This document shows, piece after piece, positions 25,668 to 35,260 of a stretch of 64,000 nt of DNA. A program made the translations under genes and the position numbers. The stretch covers positions 62,001 to 126,000 of the forward strand of contig CAWGBF010000011.1 of assembly GCA_963820775.1 (NCBI GenBank), written 5' to 3'. The notes beneath the pieces were generated by a model. The model was given only the letters and a program-made list of their open reading frames with translations. It was not told the DNA's origin and ran no database searches. The stretch comes from Roseiarcus sp963820775 (lineage in GTDB: Bacteria > Pseudomonadota > Alphaproteobacteria > Rhizobiales > Beijerinckiaceae). Each line of letters opens with the position of its first letter. The stretch's first letter is position 1.

Positions 25668-27254
25668 TCAACCTGCGCGACTGAAACGCTCGACCAGCAA
25701 GAACTTCTGCACCTTTCCGGTCGGGGTGCGAGGCAAAGGCTCAGTCTGGATGAAGATCGTGCGCGGCGTCTTGAAGCCAGCGAGGCGCTCGCGGCAGGCG
25801 GCCTCGATGCTCTCAGCTGTCAGCGCGCAGCTCGCGTTTGGGGGCTCGACGACGAGCGCCGCAACGCGCTCGCCCCAGATTTCGTCCGGCAGACCGAACA
25901 CTGCGCAGTCGGCGACGCCGGGAATGGCGAGCAGAATTTCCTCGACCTCGGCAGCGTGCACGTTTTGGCCGCCGGTGATGATCATGTCCTTCAGGCGGCC
26001 CTTGATGAAGACGAAGCCGTCCTCGTTCATGGCGCCCAGATCGCCGGTATGCACGTAGCCGCCGCGAAAAGTCTCAGCCGATCTCTGGGGGTTGTCGAAA
26101 TAGCTGGTGCAGGTGGCCGGCGAGCGTCCAACGATCTCGCCAAGCTCGCCGGGAGCTGCGAGCGCGCCGTCCGGTCGCTCGATCCGGACATCGGACAAAG
26201 CCAGCGGGGCGCCGATCGAATCCGGGTAGCGTTTGCGGTCTGCCGGCGTGCTGACCGTCAATGCGCCGGTTTCCTGCATGCCGTAATATTCGTAAATGGC
26301 GGGACACAGCGACGCCGCCGTGCGAAGCCGCAATGGCTCAGGAAACATGGCGCCGGCGAAGACGAGCGCCCTCAGTGATCGCAGATCGCGTTGCGGCAGG
26401 CTCGGATCAGCGAGCAACATCGCCGCCATCGTGGGCACCAGATTTGAGATCGTGACCCGCTCCGTCTCGATAAGGCGCAACGCCTCCGCCGGATGAAAGT
26501 CCATCAGAACGTTCCGCACGCCGAACAGCACACCGGCCGCGATCCAGGCGAAGCCGACCCGGCCAAAGGCGGGAAACACGGTCAGGATGACGTCGTGCGA
26601 GGTCATGTCGAAGGCTTCGAACATCGGCCCGACATAGGCATTGTTGTACTGGGTCAGAACATAGGCCTTGGGGAGGCCCGTAGTCCCTGATGTGAGGTTG
26701 TAATAGTAAGGGTCGCTCTCCTCGACCTCGACATCCGGCTCCGCCGAGGATGATGTTGCGATAAGGGCTTCATACGCGCTGGCCCATACTGGCCCGGCGC
26801 CGCCGATCACGACGAACGATTTCACTTGCGGCAATTCCGCGCGCACTTTCTCCGCGACGGCGGAAAACCGCGTCTCAAACAGCATGGCCTTGGCGCCCAT
26901 CGCGCTCATGAGCGCGACGATCTCGACAGGCGCGAGCCGATAATTCAGGGGAATGCCGACGAGCCCAGTCTTTGCGAGCGCAAAATAGATCTCCGCGATT
27001 TCGGCGCGATTGTTGCAGAGAAATGCAACCGTATCGGGCTGCATGAGGCCGAGGCCGGCGAGCCCATTCGCGAGCCGATTGCAGCGTTCGTTGGTTTGAC
27101 CAAAGCTGAAGCGGCGATCGGTGCCGGCGCAGAAAAACGCCTCGCGGTCGCGAAAGCGACGCGCAGCCGTCGGGAGAAGGGTGCTGACGACAGCTTTGCC
27201 GAGCGCACGCGCAGGTTTTGAGCTAGGTCCGTCCGAGCGCCCGGATCCGGCCAT
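25668..27254 (-). CDS. AMP-binding acyl-CoA synthetase
   Basis: This 528-residue member of the adenylate-forming superfamily has the ATP motif YNLTSGTTGLPKAY, motif A5 YEYYGMQETG, the hinge HTGDLGAMNEDGFVFIKGRLKD and the C-terminal catalytic lysine in PRTPTGKVQKF. It would activate a medium- or long-chain acid to its CoA ester; chain length cannot be told. GGGAGGG four to five bases upstream sets the start. Confidence 0.9.
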   Translation of the reverse strand: MAGSGRSDGPSSKPARALGKAVVSTLLPTAARRFRDREAFFCAGTDRRFSFGQTNERCNRLANGLAGLGLMQPDTVAFLCNNRAEIAEIYFALAKTGLVGIPLNYRLAPVEIVALMSAMGAKAMLFETRFSAVAEKVRAELPQVKSFVVIGGAGPVWASAYEALIATSSSAEPDVEVEESDPYYYNLTSGTTGLPKAYVLTQYNNAYVGPMFEAFDMTSHDVILTVFPAFGRVGFAWIAAGVLFGVRNVLMDFHPAEALRLIETERVTISNLVPTMAAMLLADPSLPQRDLRSLRALVFAGAMFPEPLRLRTAASLCPAIYEYYGMQETGALTVSTPADRKRYPDSIGAPLALSDVRIERPDGALAAPGELGEIVGRSPATCTSYFDNPQRSAETFRGGYVHTGDLGAMNEDGFVFIKGRLKDMIITGGQNVHAAEVEEILLAIPGVADCAVFGLPDEIWGERVAALVVEPPNASCALTAESIEAACRERLAGFKTPRTIFIQTEPLPRTPTGKVQKFLLVERFSRAG

Positions 27255-27412
27255 GCTTCCCTCCCAGAGCGCCTCTCGGTGCTCTCAATGAGCGGGCGTC
27301 GCCGCCTTTTTTACGCCTTACAAAATCAATTTACAAACTCATCGCCCCTCGGCGCGCCTTCGGACGGCTTCTGGCGGCCGCGGGCGTGACGGCCCGAATG
27401 AAGCACGCGCCC

Positions 27413-28798
27413 TCACCCCGCTCCCAACCGTCTGAGCCATGCGCTCGCCTGCCGACGCACGTTGGCCGGCGCGGTTCCGCCGTAGGAGGTGCGGCTCTTG
27501 ATCGAGCGTTCGACGCCAAGCACGCTGAAGGCGTCCTCGGTGATGCGCGGCTCGACGGACTGCATCTCTTCCAGCGTGAGCTTCTCGAGCGCTGCGCCGC
27601 GCTTGGCGGCGAGCGCGACGATGCGGCCGGTGACGTGGTGGGCGTCGCGGAACGGCATGCCCAGCGCCCGAACCAGCCAGTCGGCGAGGTCCGTGGCGGT
27701 CGCGTAGCCCGCGCCCGCCGCGGCCTTCATGCGCTTCGGCTCGGGCGTCATGTCCGCGACCATGCCGGTCATCGCGGCGAGTGAGAGCGCAAGCGTCCGG
27801 AACGCGTCGAATGCGCCTTCCTTGTCTTCTTGCATGTCCTTGGAATAAGCGAGCGGCAGCCCCTTCATCACCGTGAGCAGGCCAATTAGCGCGCCGACGA
27901 TCCGGCCGGTCTTCCCCCGCACCAGTTCCGCCGCGTCGGGATTGCGCTTCTGCGGCATGATCGACGAGCCGGTCGTGAAGGCGTCGGAAAGCTTGACGAG
28001 GCCGAATTGGGGCGTCGTCCACAGCACGATCTCCTCGGCGAAGCGGGAGAGATGCGTCGCCGTGATCGCTGCGGCGCCAAGCGCCTCGAGCGCGAAGTCG
28101 CGATCGGCGACGCTGTCGAGCGAATTGGCGGTCGGCCGGTCGAAACCGAGCGCCTTGGCGGTCATGTCGCGGTCGATCGGGAACGACGTTCCCGCAAGCG
28201 CGGCCGCGCCAAGCGGACATTCGTTGAGCCGCTTGCGCGCGTCCTTGAAGCGCCCCGCGTCGCGCGCCAACATCTCGACATAGGCCATGAGATGATGGCC
28301 GAAGGTGACCGGCTGAGCCGATTGCAGATGGGTGAAGCCCGGCATCGCCATCGCGGCGCTCTCGAGCGCCCGGGCGGCGAGCGCCCGCTGCAATTGAGCG
28401 ATCTGGAGGAGTATCGCGTCGATCGCATCGCGCACCCAGAGGCGGAAATCGACCGCCACCTGGTCGTTGCGCGAGCGCGCGGTGTGGAGGCGCCCGGCGG
28501 CCGGGCCGACGATCTCGGAAAGGCGACTTTCGACGTTCATATGGATGTCCTCAAGCGCGCGCTTAAACGAGAACGTCCCTGCCTCGATTTCGCCTTTGAC
28601 TTGGGCGAGACCCATGGCGATCGCCTGGGCGTCGGCGGCTTCGACGATGCCCTGGCGGGCGAGCATGGCGAGATGGGCCTCGGAGCCGGTGATGTCCTGG
28701 GCGGCGAGCTTCCGGTCGAAGTCGATCGAGGCGTTGATCTCCTCCATCGCCTCGGCTGGACGCCCGGTGAACCGGCCACCCCACATCGTGTTGCTCAT
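27413..28798 (-). CDS. argH: argininosuccinate lyase
   Basis: This 461-residue fumarase/aspartase superfamily enzyme makes arginine plus fumarate from argininosuccinate in the last step of arginine synthesis. The fumarate-lyase signature GSSIMPQKRNP is intact, as are HTARSRNDQVAVDFRLW and the catalytic-histidine region GFTHLQSAQPV. It is divergent from tlpA with only 24 bases between starts, an arrangement shared by many Rhizobiales. Confidence 0.96.
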   Translation of the reverse strand: MSNTMWGGRFTGRPAEAMEEINASIDFDRKLAAQDITGSEAHLAMLARQGIVEAADAQAIAMGLAQVKGEIEAGTFSFKRALEDIHMNVESRLSEIVGPAAGRLHTARSRNDQVAVDFRLWVRDAIDAILLQIAQLQRALAARALESAAMAMPGFTHLQSAQPVTFGHHLMAYVEMLARDAGRFKDARKRLNECPLGAAALAGTSFPIDRDMTAKALGFDRPTANSLDSVADRDFALEALGAAAITATHLSRFAEEIVLWTTPQFGLVKLSDAFTTGSSIMPQKRNPDAAELVRGKTGRIVGALIGLLTVMKGLPLAYSKDMQEDKEGAFDAFRTLALSLAAMTGMVADMTPEPKRMKAAAGAGYATATDLADWLVRALGMPFRDAHHVTGRIVALAAKRGAALEKLTLEEMQSVEPRITEDAFSVLGVERSIKSRTSYGGTAPANVRRQASAWLRRLGAG

Positions 28799-28822
28799 GC
28801 GTGTCGTCTCGGATGATTGGAC

Positions 28823-29473
28823 ATGACGAATATCGATAAGCCGCCGCCCCGGCGGCGCGTTGTTGCGCCCATTTTGGGCGCGCTGGCGGTGGTTGCGGCT
28901 GGCGCCGTCCTATACGGGACGGTTGCGCCGGCCGGCAAGGCCGCGAGCGATTGCCCTGCCGACTCGGCCAAGCTCGCGGCGAGGCTCGCGCCCCTCGCCA
29001 AGGGCGAACTCGCGGCGCTGCAGGTGGCGAGCGAGCCCCGGCGAGCGATACAGGTCTCTTTCGAGCGCGACGACGGCGGCAAGCTGACGCTCGCCGACTT
29101 TCATGGCCGCGCGGTGCTGCTCAACCTCTGGGCGACCTGGTGCATTCCTTGCCGGGCGGAAATGCCTGCGCTCGACCGGCTCGAGGCCGCCAAGGGGGGG
29201 CCGGGGTTCGAGGTGGTGGCCGTGAACGTGGACACCGCAAAGCTCGAGCGGCGGGCGGCCTTTCTCAATAACGTCGGGGTGAAGGCGCTGGCGCGCTACG
29301 CCGATCCGAGCGGCGACGCCTTTGAAACCTTGCATAAGGATGGCAAGGCGCTCGGACTGCCGGTGACCTTGGTCATCGATAAGGACGGCTGCGAACTCGC
29401 CGCTGTCGAGGGCGGCGCCAAATGGGATTCGGCCGAGGCGAAGACGTTGGTCGACACGCTCAAAGGCGGGTAG
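28823..29473 (+). CDS. tlpA: TlpA-type membrane-anchored thioredoxin
   Basis: This 216-residue thiol-disulfide oxidoreductase has an N-terminal transmembrane anchor (VAPILGALAVVAAGAVLYG) and a thioredoxin fold with active site WATWCIPCRAEMP. It faces the periplasm and probably reduces cytochrome c or oxidase maturation factors. The start is ATG 28823; an in-frame TTG lies six bases upstream. Its last 170 bases are duplicated as a decayed copy at 31374-31548. Confidence 0.9.
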   Translation: MTNIDKPPPRRRVVAPILGALAVVAAGAVLYGTVAPAGKAASDCPADSAKLAARLAPLAKGELAALQVASEPRRAIQVSFERDDGGKLTLADFHGRAVLLNLWATWCIPCRAEMPALDRLEAAKGGPGFEVVAVNVDTAKLERRAAFLNNVGVKALARYADPSGDAFETLHKDGKALGLPVTLVIDKDGCELAAVEGGAKWDSAEAKTLVDTLKGG

Positions 29474-29622
29474 GGCTAACGGGCGAAGGCTGGCCGTGCA
29501 TACTCGAATCGGCATGTTGGAAAAGGGCGGGTCCCCGCCCCGCGAAAGTCGGCCGGGGAGGACGGGAGCCCGCCGCAGATCTTGCTGCGAGTGCGTCAGG
29601 GACTTTAGATCGGCGGCGCCCA

Positions 29623-30975
29623 TCAGCGACGCTGACCGGCGCGCCGCGGCTGGCTCTCCGTCGGGGCGCCAGCTCTCGACAACTCTCTCTCGTCGGCGAC
29701 TAGCTTTCTGACAATTCTTAGGATTTCCGACCGCGTATCGATTGCGGCGAACTGGGCCGCCATCCACCGGGCTCGCAAGCGGTAACCCGGCTCAACGAGC
29801 ACGGTCTTCACGGAGCTGAGAAGCGCGTCGCGACTCGGTTCGTTGGTCGCGAGATTGATGCCGACGCCAGACCACGCGACCCTCGCGTTGACGTCAGCCT
29901 TATCCTCGGTGAGCCCCGCGGTGACGACCGGGATGCCGAAGCTCATTGCTTGGTTGACGCTGCCGTAGCCGCCGTTGGTGACCAGCAAGTCGATCTTTGG
30001 CAATAGCCACTCGAAGGGCAAGAAGCTCGAGACGCGTGCATTTGACGGGAGAGGACCCGGAATCGCGTCGATGGGGCGGCCTCCCGCGGTTGCGACGACC
30101 AGGATGTCCGGCTCATTCGCGAGCGCAGCCAAGGTCGGCCCGATCAGCAGGTTGAAATTGTGATTGGCGACCGTTCCCTGCGTGACCAGCACGACCTTGC
30201 GCGAACCATCGAGTTCGTGCGCCCAAGGCGGAGGTGGAACTTGGTTGGGAATGATCGGCGGCGTGCCGACGAAATGCACCGAGCGGGGGATATCGCGCGG
30301 AAATTCAAAGCCCGGCACCGACAATTGCAGGTATGCGTCCGCAAGTCCGACACTGGAATCGAACAAAGTCAGTGATGTCTGAGCGGCGCCCAGTTCCTTG
30401 AGCACCTTGTTCAGGCGAAGGCCCACGGGGCGATCGACGGCCTCGTAGTAGTCCCGCGCGAGGGCTGCGTACTTGGCACGTTCTTTGGGCGTTGTCGCCG
30501 GTGGCAGGCCGAGGCCGAGCGGGGCGCCGTCTTCGCGCGGCCAGTGCAGGACCGAAGTGCCGCACAGAACAATAGGTGGCCGCTTCGAACGCGCGCCGAG
30601 CAGCATTGGCAGCACGCCAAAGAACATATCGTCGCCGACAATAACGTCAGGATCAAAGCTGCGTAGAAGCGCCCGCAGTCCCGCGTGTTGAACCGGAATA
30701 TCGCCGACGAGAATGCGCTCCATGGCGACGCGATGCCAAGCGGGCCCGGGCGGGAGGACCTTCAGTTCTGGAACATGAGAGAACGGATCGGTCAGGTCGA
30801 AATCCGCTTCGGGTGGCAGCGAAAAGAACTTCGCGCCGGCAGCTTCGACGCGAGCGCGAAAAGCCGATCCCGTATAGATGGTGACCTCATGGTCTTCGAT
30901 CACCAGAATCCGTGCTATCGCGAGCTTTGCATTCATGTGGCCAGTCGCTGGCATAGAGGCGATAAGAATTTTCAT
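29623..30975 (-). CDS. UGT-type (GT1) glycosyltransferase
   Basis: This 450-residue macrolide/UDP-glycosyltransferase-like enzyme has N-terminal KILIASMPATGHMNAKLAIA and a C-terminal donor-binding region with VVLVTQGTVAN, FLPFEWLLPKIDLLVTNGGY and GSVNQAMSFGIPVV. A GGAGG nine bases upstream selects ATG 30975 over ATG 30984. The acceptor is unknown; carotenoid, sterol or macrolide glycosylation are family options. The gene is bracketed by tlpA and a copy of the tlpA 3' end, suggesting it was moved as a block. Confidence 0.88.
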   Translation of the reverse strand: MKILIASMPATGHMNAKLAIARILVIEDHEVTIYTGSAFRARVEAAGAKFFSLPPEADFDLTDPFSHVPELKVLPPGPAWHRVAMERILVGDIPVQHAGLRALLRSFDPDVIVGDDMFFGVLPMLLGARSKRPPIVLCGTSVLHWPREDGAPLGLGLPPATTPKERAKYAALARDYYEAVDRPVGLRLNKVLKELGAAQTSLTLFDSSVGLADAYLQLSVPGFEFPRDIPRSVHFVGTPPIIPNQVPPPPWAHELDGSRKVVLVTQGTVANHNFNLLIGPTLAALANEPDILVVATAGGRPIDAIPGPLPSNARVSSFLPFEWLLPKIDLLVTNGGYGSVNQAMSFGIPVVTAGLTEDKADVNARVAWSGVGINLATNEPSRDALLSSVKTVLVEPGYRLRARWMAAQFAAIDTRSEILRIVRKLVADERELSRAGAPTESQPRRAGQRR

Positions 30976-31261
30976 AGGATCCATCCTCCACTTGTCGTGC
31001 AGAACGCCGCAGCTGGTGCGGGCGGCTGTTTCGACGCTAAAGAGAATGGCGGGGTTCTGTTACGTCACCGCTTCACCCCTCAAAGAAAATGGTTACAGCT
31101 GCAACGCATGATCGCTGTGCGAACGCGACGACGAGCGGCGGCCTCTACGATTGACGAACGCGGGCAGCGTCATTTCGGGCGTCATTTCGCGTCATTTTGC
31201 CATTTCGGGCCATTTCGGCGCTGATCGAACGCTGCGGCGGCGTCTTTGCCGACCTGATCGA

Positions 31262-31299
31262 AGCCCCCGCCGTCGGCCGAAGCCCCCGCCGTCGGCCGA
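31262..31299. repeat. 19-base perfect tandem repeat
   Basis: AGCCCCCGCCGTCGGCCGA occurs twice in a row with no mismatch. It lies just before the transposase-like relic. Confidence 0.85.
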
Positions 31300-31374
31300 G
31301 GCCGCCTCCCGGCTGCGCGCCAGCGAGACGATCGGCCGTCCGCTCGGCTCGCCGGACTTTCTCGATCGCCTCGC
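31300..31374 (+). pseudogene. C-terminal relic of a REP-associated (RayT) transposase
   Basis: The frame encodes ASRLRASETIGRPLGSPDFL, which resembles the C-terminal motif of REP-associated tyrosine transposases (GRPLGS..F...L). The catalytic HUH and tyrosine parts are absent. The relic fuses directly to a decayed copy of the tlpA 3' end. This is recognition of a short motif only. Confidence 0.4.
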
Positions 31375-31548
31375 CGCTCCGAGCGGCGACGCCTTTGAAA
31401 CCTTGCGTAAGGATGGCAAGGCGCCGGACTGCCGGTGACCCTGGTCATCGATAAGGACGGCTGCGAACTCGCCGCCGTCGAGGGCGGCGCCAAATGGGAT
31501 TCGGCCGAGGCGAAGGCGCGCTGGTCGACACGCTGAAGGGCGGGTAGG
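31374..31548 (+). pseudogene. decayed duplicate of the tlpA 3' end
   Basis: The region from CCGAGCGGCGACGCC through GGGCGGGTAG matches tlpA 29309-29473 almost base for base. One T is lost where tlpA has GCGCTCGG and about two bases are gained where tlpA has GAAGACGTTGG, so the frame is broken twice. It is in the same orientation as tlpA and about 2 kb away. Confidence 0.88.
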
Positions 31549-31552
31549 GGCG

Positions 31553-31596
31553 AGGGCCAAGACTGACGTTTACGAGGGCCAAGACTGACGTTTACG
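31553..31596. repeat. 22-base perfect tandem repeat
   Basis: A 22-base unit beginning AGGGCCAAGACTGACG and ending TTTACG is repeated exactly twice right after the tlpA duplicate. From there to 31747 I see no gene. Confidence 0.9.
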
Positions 31597-31747
31597 CGCC
31601 CGAGCACTTGTTCGTGAAAGGAGAGGCGATCTCATTTTGCGCCGAATTTCTCCTCGGCGCAATCGCAGCGCGAATCTCTTGAGCGATACACGGAAAAGGG
31701 TCGATTGATCTAAAGTTACTCCGGCAAGGCTCACTCCCCGCCCAGCA

Positions 31748-32377
31748 TCACTTCGGGGACTGTCCCGTACTTCCTCTAGGTTGATATTGTGACATTACAT
31801 GAAAAATCAAAGTCAAGTATAAAGCCATGGCTGCATACCCATATAATGCTTCTGAGGCAGCTACGATTCTACAATCTTGGGTCGGCTTAATGTCACCGTA
31901 CCCAAGCGTAGTCCAAGTCACTACGGAAAAATATATGTAATCCAAAGGTTCAGTGACACGATCTTTATCTTCTAGTAGACCGTAGCGCTGGAATAGAACT
32001 GAATACGCACCAATTATACCTAGCATTGCGCTACCAACGAAGAAAATAGACTCAAACAGATTAATAAGTTTTGCTTTGGACGCGACCTCTTCCAGAGCAT
32101 CTTTTATTACCGCAACGACAAATACTGAGATTAATGTTATATATCCAAAAGAATATCCTGGGGGCATTGTGGGGCCGGGGGACGGGTAGTTCCCTACGCG
32201 TTCTAGGTATGCCGTCCAATACAGAACTAAAAACGGCAGAGCAACGATCCACACGTTGCAAACTAGCCACGCTACTCTACCGAAGGTGCCAAAGGCGACG
32301 GTGAGGGGTCGCGAGAAAGCCGCTACCAGCCTTTGCACGCCCGACCAGAGTGCGGTCGCGATGGCACCTGCGTGCAT
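31748..32377 (-). CDS. two-TM ion channel with K+ filter
   Basis: This 209-residue membrane protein has N-terminal hydrophobic segments, then a channel module: outer helix (FFVGSAMLGIIGAYSVLF), pore loop with selectivity filter TWTTLGYGDIKP, and inner helix (AMALYLTLIFHVMSQY). The filter TLGYGD indicates a potassium-type pore (Ion_trans_2). The AGGAGG Shine-Dalgarno five bases upstream selects ATG 32377. The gene is visibly AT-richer than its neighbours and uses codons such as ATA and TTA, which suggests recent acquisition. No ligand-binding domain is present. Confidence 0.8.
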   Translation of the reverse strand: MHAGAIATALWSGVQRLVAAFSRPLTVAFGTFGRVAWLVCNVWIVALPFLVLYWTAYLERVGNYPSPGPTMPPGYSFGYITLISVFVVAVIKDALEEVASKAKLINLFESIFFVGSAMLGIIGAYSVLFQRYGLLEDKDRVTEPLDYIYFSVVTWTTLGYGDIKPTQDCRIVAASEALYGYAAMALYLTLIFHVMSQYQPRGSTGQSPK

Positions 32378-32659
32378 GCCCACCTCCTCTCTTTTCGTGA
32401 ATTCACGGTTGAGAGTTCCCAGTGGGAAAATAGAGTAGTCGGAGGGCAAAGGGGCGTCTAGGCCGTCTTGCGTGGGCGCGATCGCATTGCGGAAGTCGCT
32501 TGTTGCGCCATGGCAGTCTAAATTGACGTCGCTATTATGCGGTAATGTCGAATCGCGTGACAGAAAAAATACACTTAAGTCTTTGAAAAGGCACGACCGC
32601 GCCCATAACTAACACCGCCCCGATCTGGCCAATGGGACGAGGCCGGGCCGCGGGTCGGC

Positions 32660-34977
32660 TCAAGCCGCCTGAACGCGGAAGTCCCGCCGGAGAAGCCCGG
32701 CCACGTCCTTTTCCGGGACGGGCCGGCTGAAGAGGTAGCCCTGCGCCTCGGCGATTGTGCCCAGCATTTCGATCATCCGCAATTGCTTCGCCGTCTCCAC
32801 GCCCTCGATCAGGACGTTCATGCCGAGCCTGCGGCTCATGGCCGACACGCCTTCGACCAGCACCGACGCGCGTTCCTGGATGCCAAGCCCCATGGTGAAC
32901 GAGCGGTCGATCTTGATCCGGTCGAGCGGGAAGCTCAGGAGATAGCTCAGGCTCGAATATCCGGTGCCGAAATCGTCGAGCGAAATGCGTAAACCCTGGG
33001 CGCGCAGGGACTGGAGCGTGCGGCGGGTGTCGCCCCGATCCTCGAGCAGCGTCGATTCGGTGATTTCCAGGTCAAGGCGCTCGGGCGCAAGGTTGGCGGC
33101 CGCGAGCGCCCCGAGGATCGTCTTTTCGAGATTGCCGCTGCGGAACTGCGTCGACGACAGGTTCACCGACACGCCGACCTCATCCGGCCAGCCCGCGCAC
33201 GCCTTGCAGGCCCGCCTCAGCACGGCCGCCCCCATCTCCTCCATTAGCCCGATGTCCTCGACGATCGGGATGAATTCGGTCGGCGACACGGGGCCGAGCA
33301 GCGCGCTGCGCCAGCGCGCCAGGGCCTCGAAGCCGACGATCTGTCGGGTCGCGACGCGAGACGATCGGCTGGAAGTAGACCTCGATCCCGTCGGTGGCGA
33401 CCGCCGCGCGCAGTTCGAGCTCGATCAGCCGGCGAATCTGGATCTTGGCGTCCATCTCCTGCTCGAACGCCCGCCACACCCGCCGCCCGTCGCGCCTTCG
33501 CCGCGTAGAGCGCGATATCCGCCTTGGAGAGCAGGGCGTCGGGGCTGGTCCCGTCCTGCGGCGCCGAGGCGCTGCCGATGCTCGCGCCGACGATCACCTC
33601 GCTCCCGTCGATGACCACGGCGCGGTTGATTTCGTCGATGATCCGCTTGGCGAGGACGGGTGTCTCCAATTGACCGGGCGCGTGATGGTGAAGGATGACG
33701 AATTCGTCGCCGCCCCAGCGCGCGACCAGGTCGCGCGGACCGATGATGGCGCTAAGCCGGCGCGCGATTTCGACCAGGAGCTTGTCGCCGGTGCGGTGGC
33801 CGAGACTGTCGTTGACCTGCTTGAAGTCGTCGAGGTCGAGAAACATCACGGTCAGGCCGTCGCCCGTGCCGCCGTCGCGACGGAGGGCCAGAGCGAGCTG
33901 TTCCTCGAAACATCGGCGGTTGGGCAGTTCGGTGACGGAGTCGAAGCGGGCCATCCGGTTGATTTCGAACTGGGCGTTGCGGCGCTCGGTGACGTCCTGG
34001 ATGACCAGAACGGTGCCCTCGCTCGTCATGCGATGGACGGTGATCTCAAAGGCCCGGTCGTCGAGCGTTTCGAGCGGAATGACGAAATCGGCGCCATTGG
34101 CATCGCCGCCGGCCAGAATGGAGGCGAGACGCGCAAATTGCGGCTCGGCGATGACGCCGCTCGTCGACCAGCCTCCCCAAGACCGATTTGACATGCGCGC
34201 CGACGGGAGCGTCGTCGGGGCCCAGGTTGAACATCTTGAGGGCCTGATCGTTGGTCAGAACGAGACGGCCGCCCGGGTCCAGCATGCAAAGGCCGTGCGA
34301 CATGTTGTTGAGGGCCATGTCGAGGCGCGCCGCAAGCATGGCCGCCTGTTGCTGCGCGGTCACCACGCCGAGGAAGTTGGCCCTCAGGCGCTTCGCGTAG
34401 GCCCTTCATATAAAGAGACGAGCGGCGCAAATCCCGACGACGATCCCCATAGGATACCAGCCGCCGGCGACGATCATCGCCGCGCTCAGCGGAACGAAGG
34501 CCGCGACAAGCTGCTGATTGACGCCCCGGTAGATCGCGTAGCTGCGCGACATCAGGCTGAACGCATAGGCGATGGTCATCGACACGCCGAGTGAACTGGG
34601 CGAAGTTGTTGTTGGTCACGCAGAACGCGAGCAGGGTCCACAGACGACAGCGCGGCCAGACTGACGAGGCGCCGGCGGAGAAGATTCGCTTCGTGTCTGC
34701 GGGCGATCTCGACCGTGGGGCTTGGGAGCTTCTCGCATGCCGGTGAGCGAAGTAAAGGCGAACCGCGGCGATCAGGAGTTGCGCCGGCGGCGCTCGACGC
34801 CAGGATGAGGCTCTTGGCGGCGATTGCGGCGACAATTTCGCCGAGGTGACGGCGACCGCCGACAGCGAACACGACCGGAGCGACGTCGACGAGAAGGCCG
34901 TCGACGAACCCGATATAGATCTCGTCCGGCAGTTCGTCAGTTGGCGCGGAATGGTCGCTCCGTCGGGCGTCCGCCAT
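32660..34977 (-). pseudogene. membrane-PAS-GGDEF-EAL c-di-GMP protein, multiply frameshifted
   Basis: Pieces in all three reverse frames assemble in order. They are an N-terminal hydrophobic sensor domain (34977 to about 34390, including AYAFSLMSRSYAIYRGVNQQ), a PAS-like segment (LDMALNNMSHGLCMLDPGGR), a GGDEF domain whose active site is WGGDEF, and an EAL domain with DDFGTGYSSLSYL and VLIEGVETAKQLR. An EAL motif proper would lie at the break near 33355 (FEALAR). At least seven net +1 or -1 shifts are needed to read through. The protein would make or degrade cyclic di-GMP at the inner membrane. It is either a decaying gene or a badly sequenced stretch. Confidence 0.8.
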
Positions 34978-35260
34978 GCAAAGTGCCGAATTTGGTAAAC
35001 GGGACGCCAGTATTGGCTTGGACAATTAAAAAGTCCCTTAACGAGACGTAAGAACAGCGCTTTGAAATCCTGAAGGGAAAGAGTCGAATTCGTGGCTGCC
35101 AATATCGATCGCCTGTCTGGGCTTTTCCCTGTCTTCGCGGTGCCGGCCCCGCCTCGCCGCGGGCAAATTAACTGCTGCGCTCGTAAATTGAGCGCGAATG
35201 ATTTACATTGGTTCACGTTTTGTTAACCTGCTCGAGAATGGCAACACGAACGGGGGTTCG

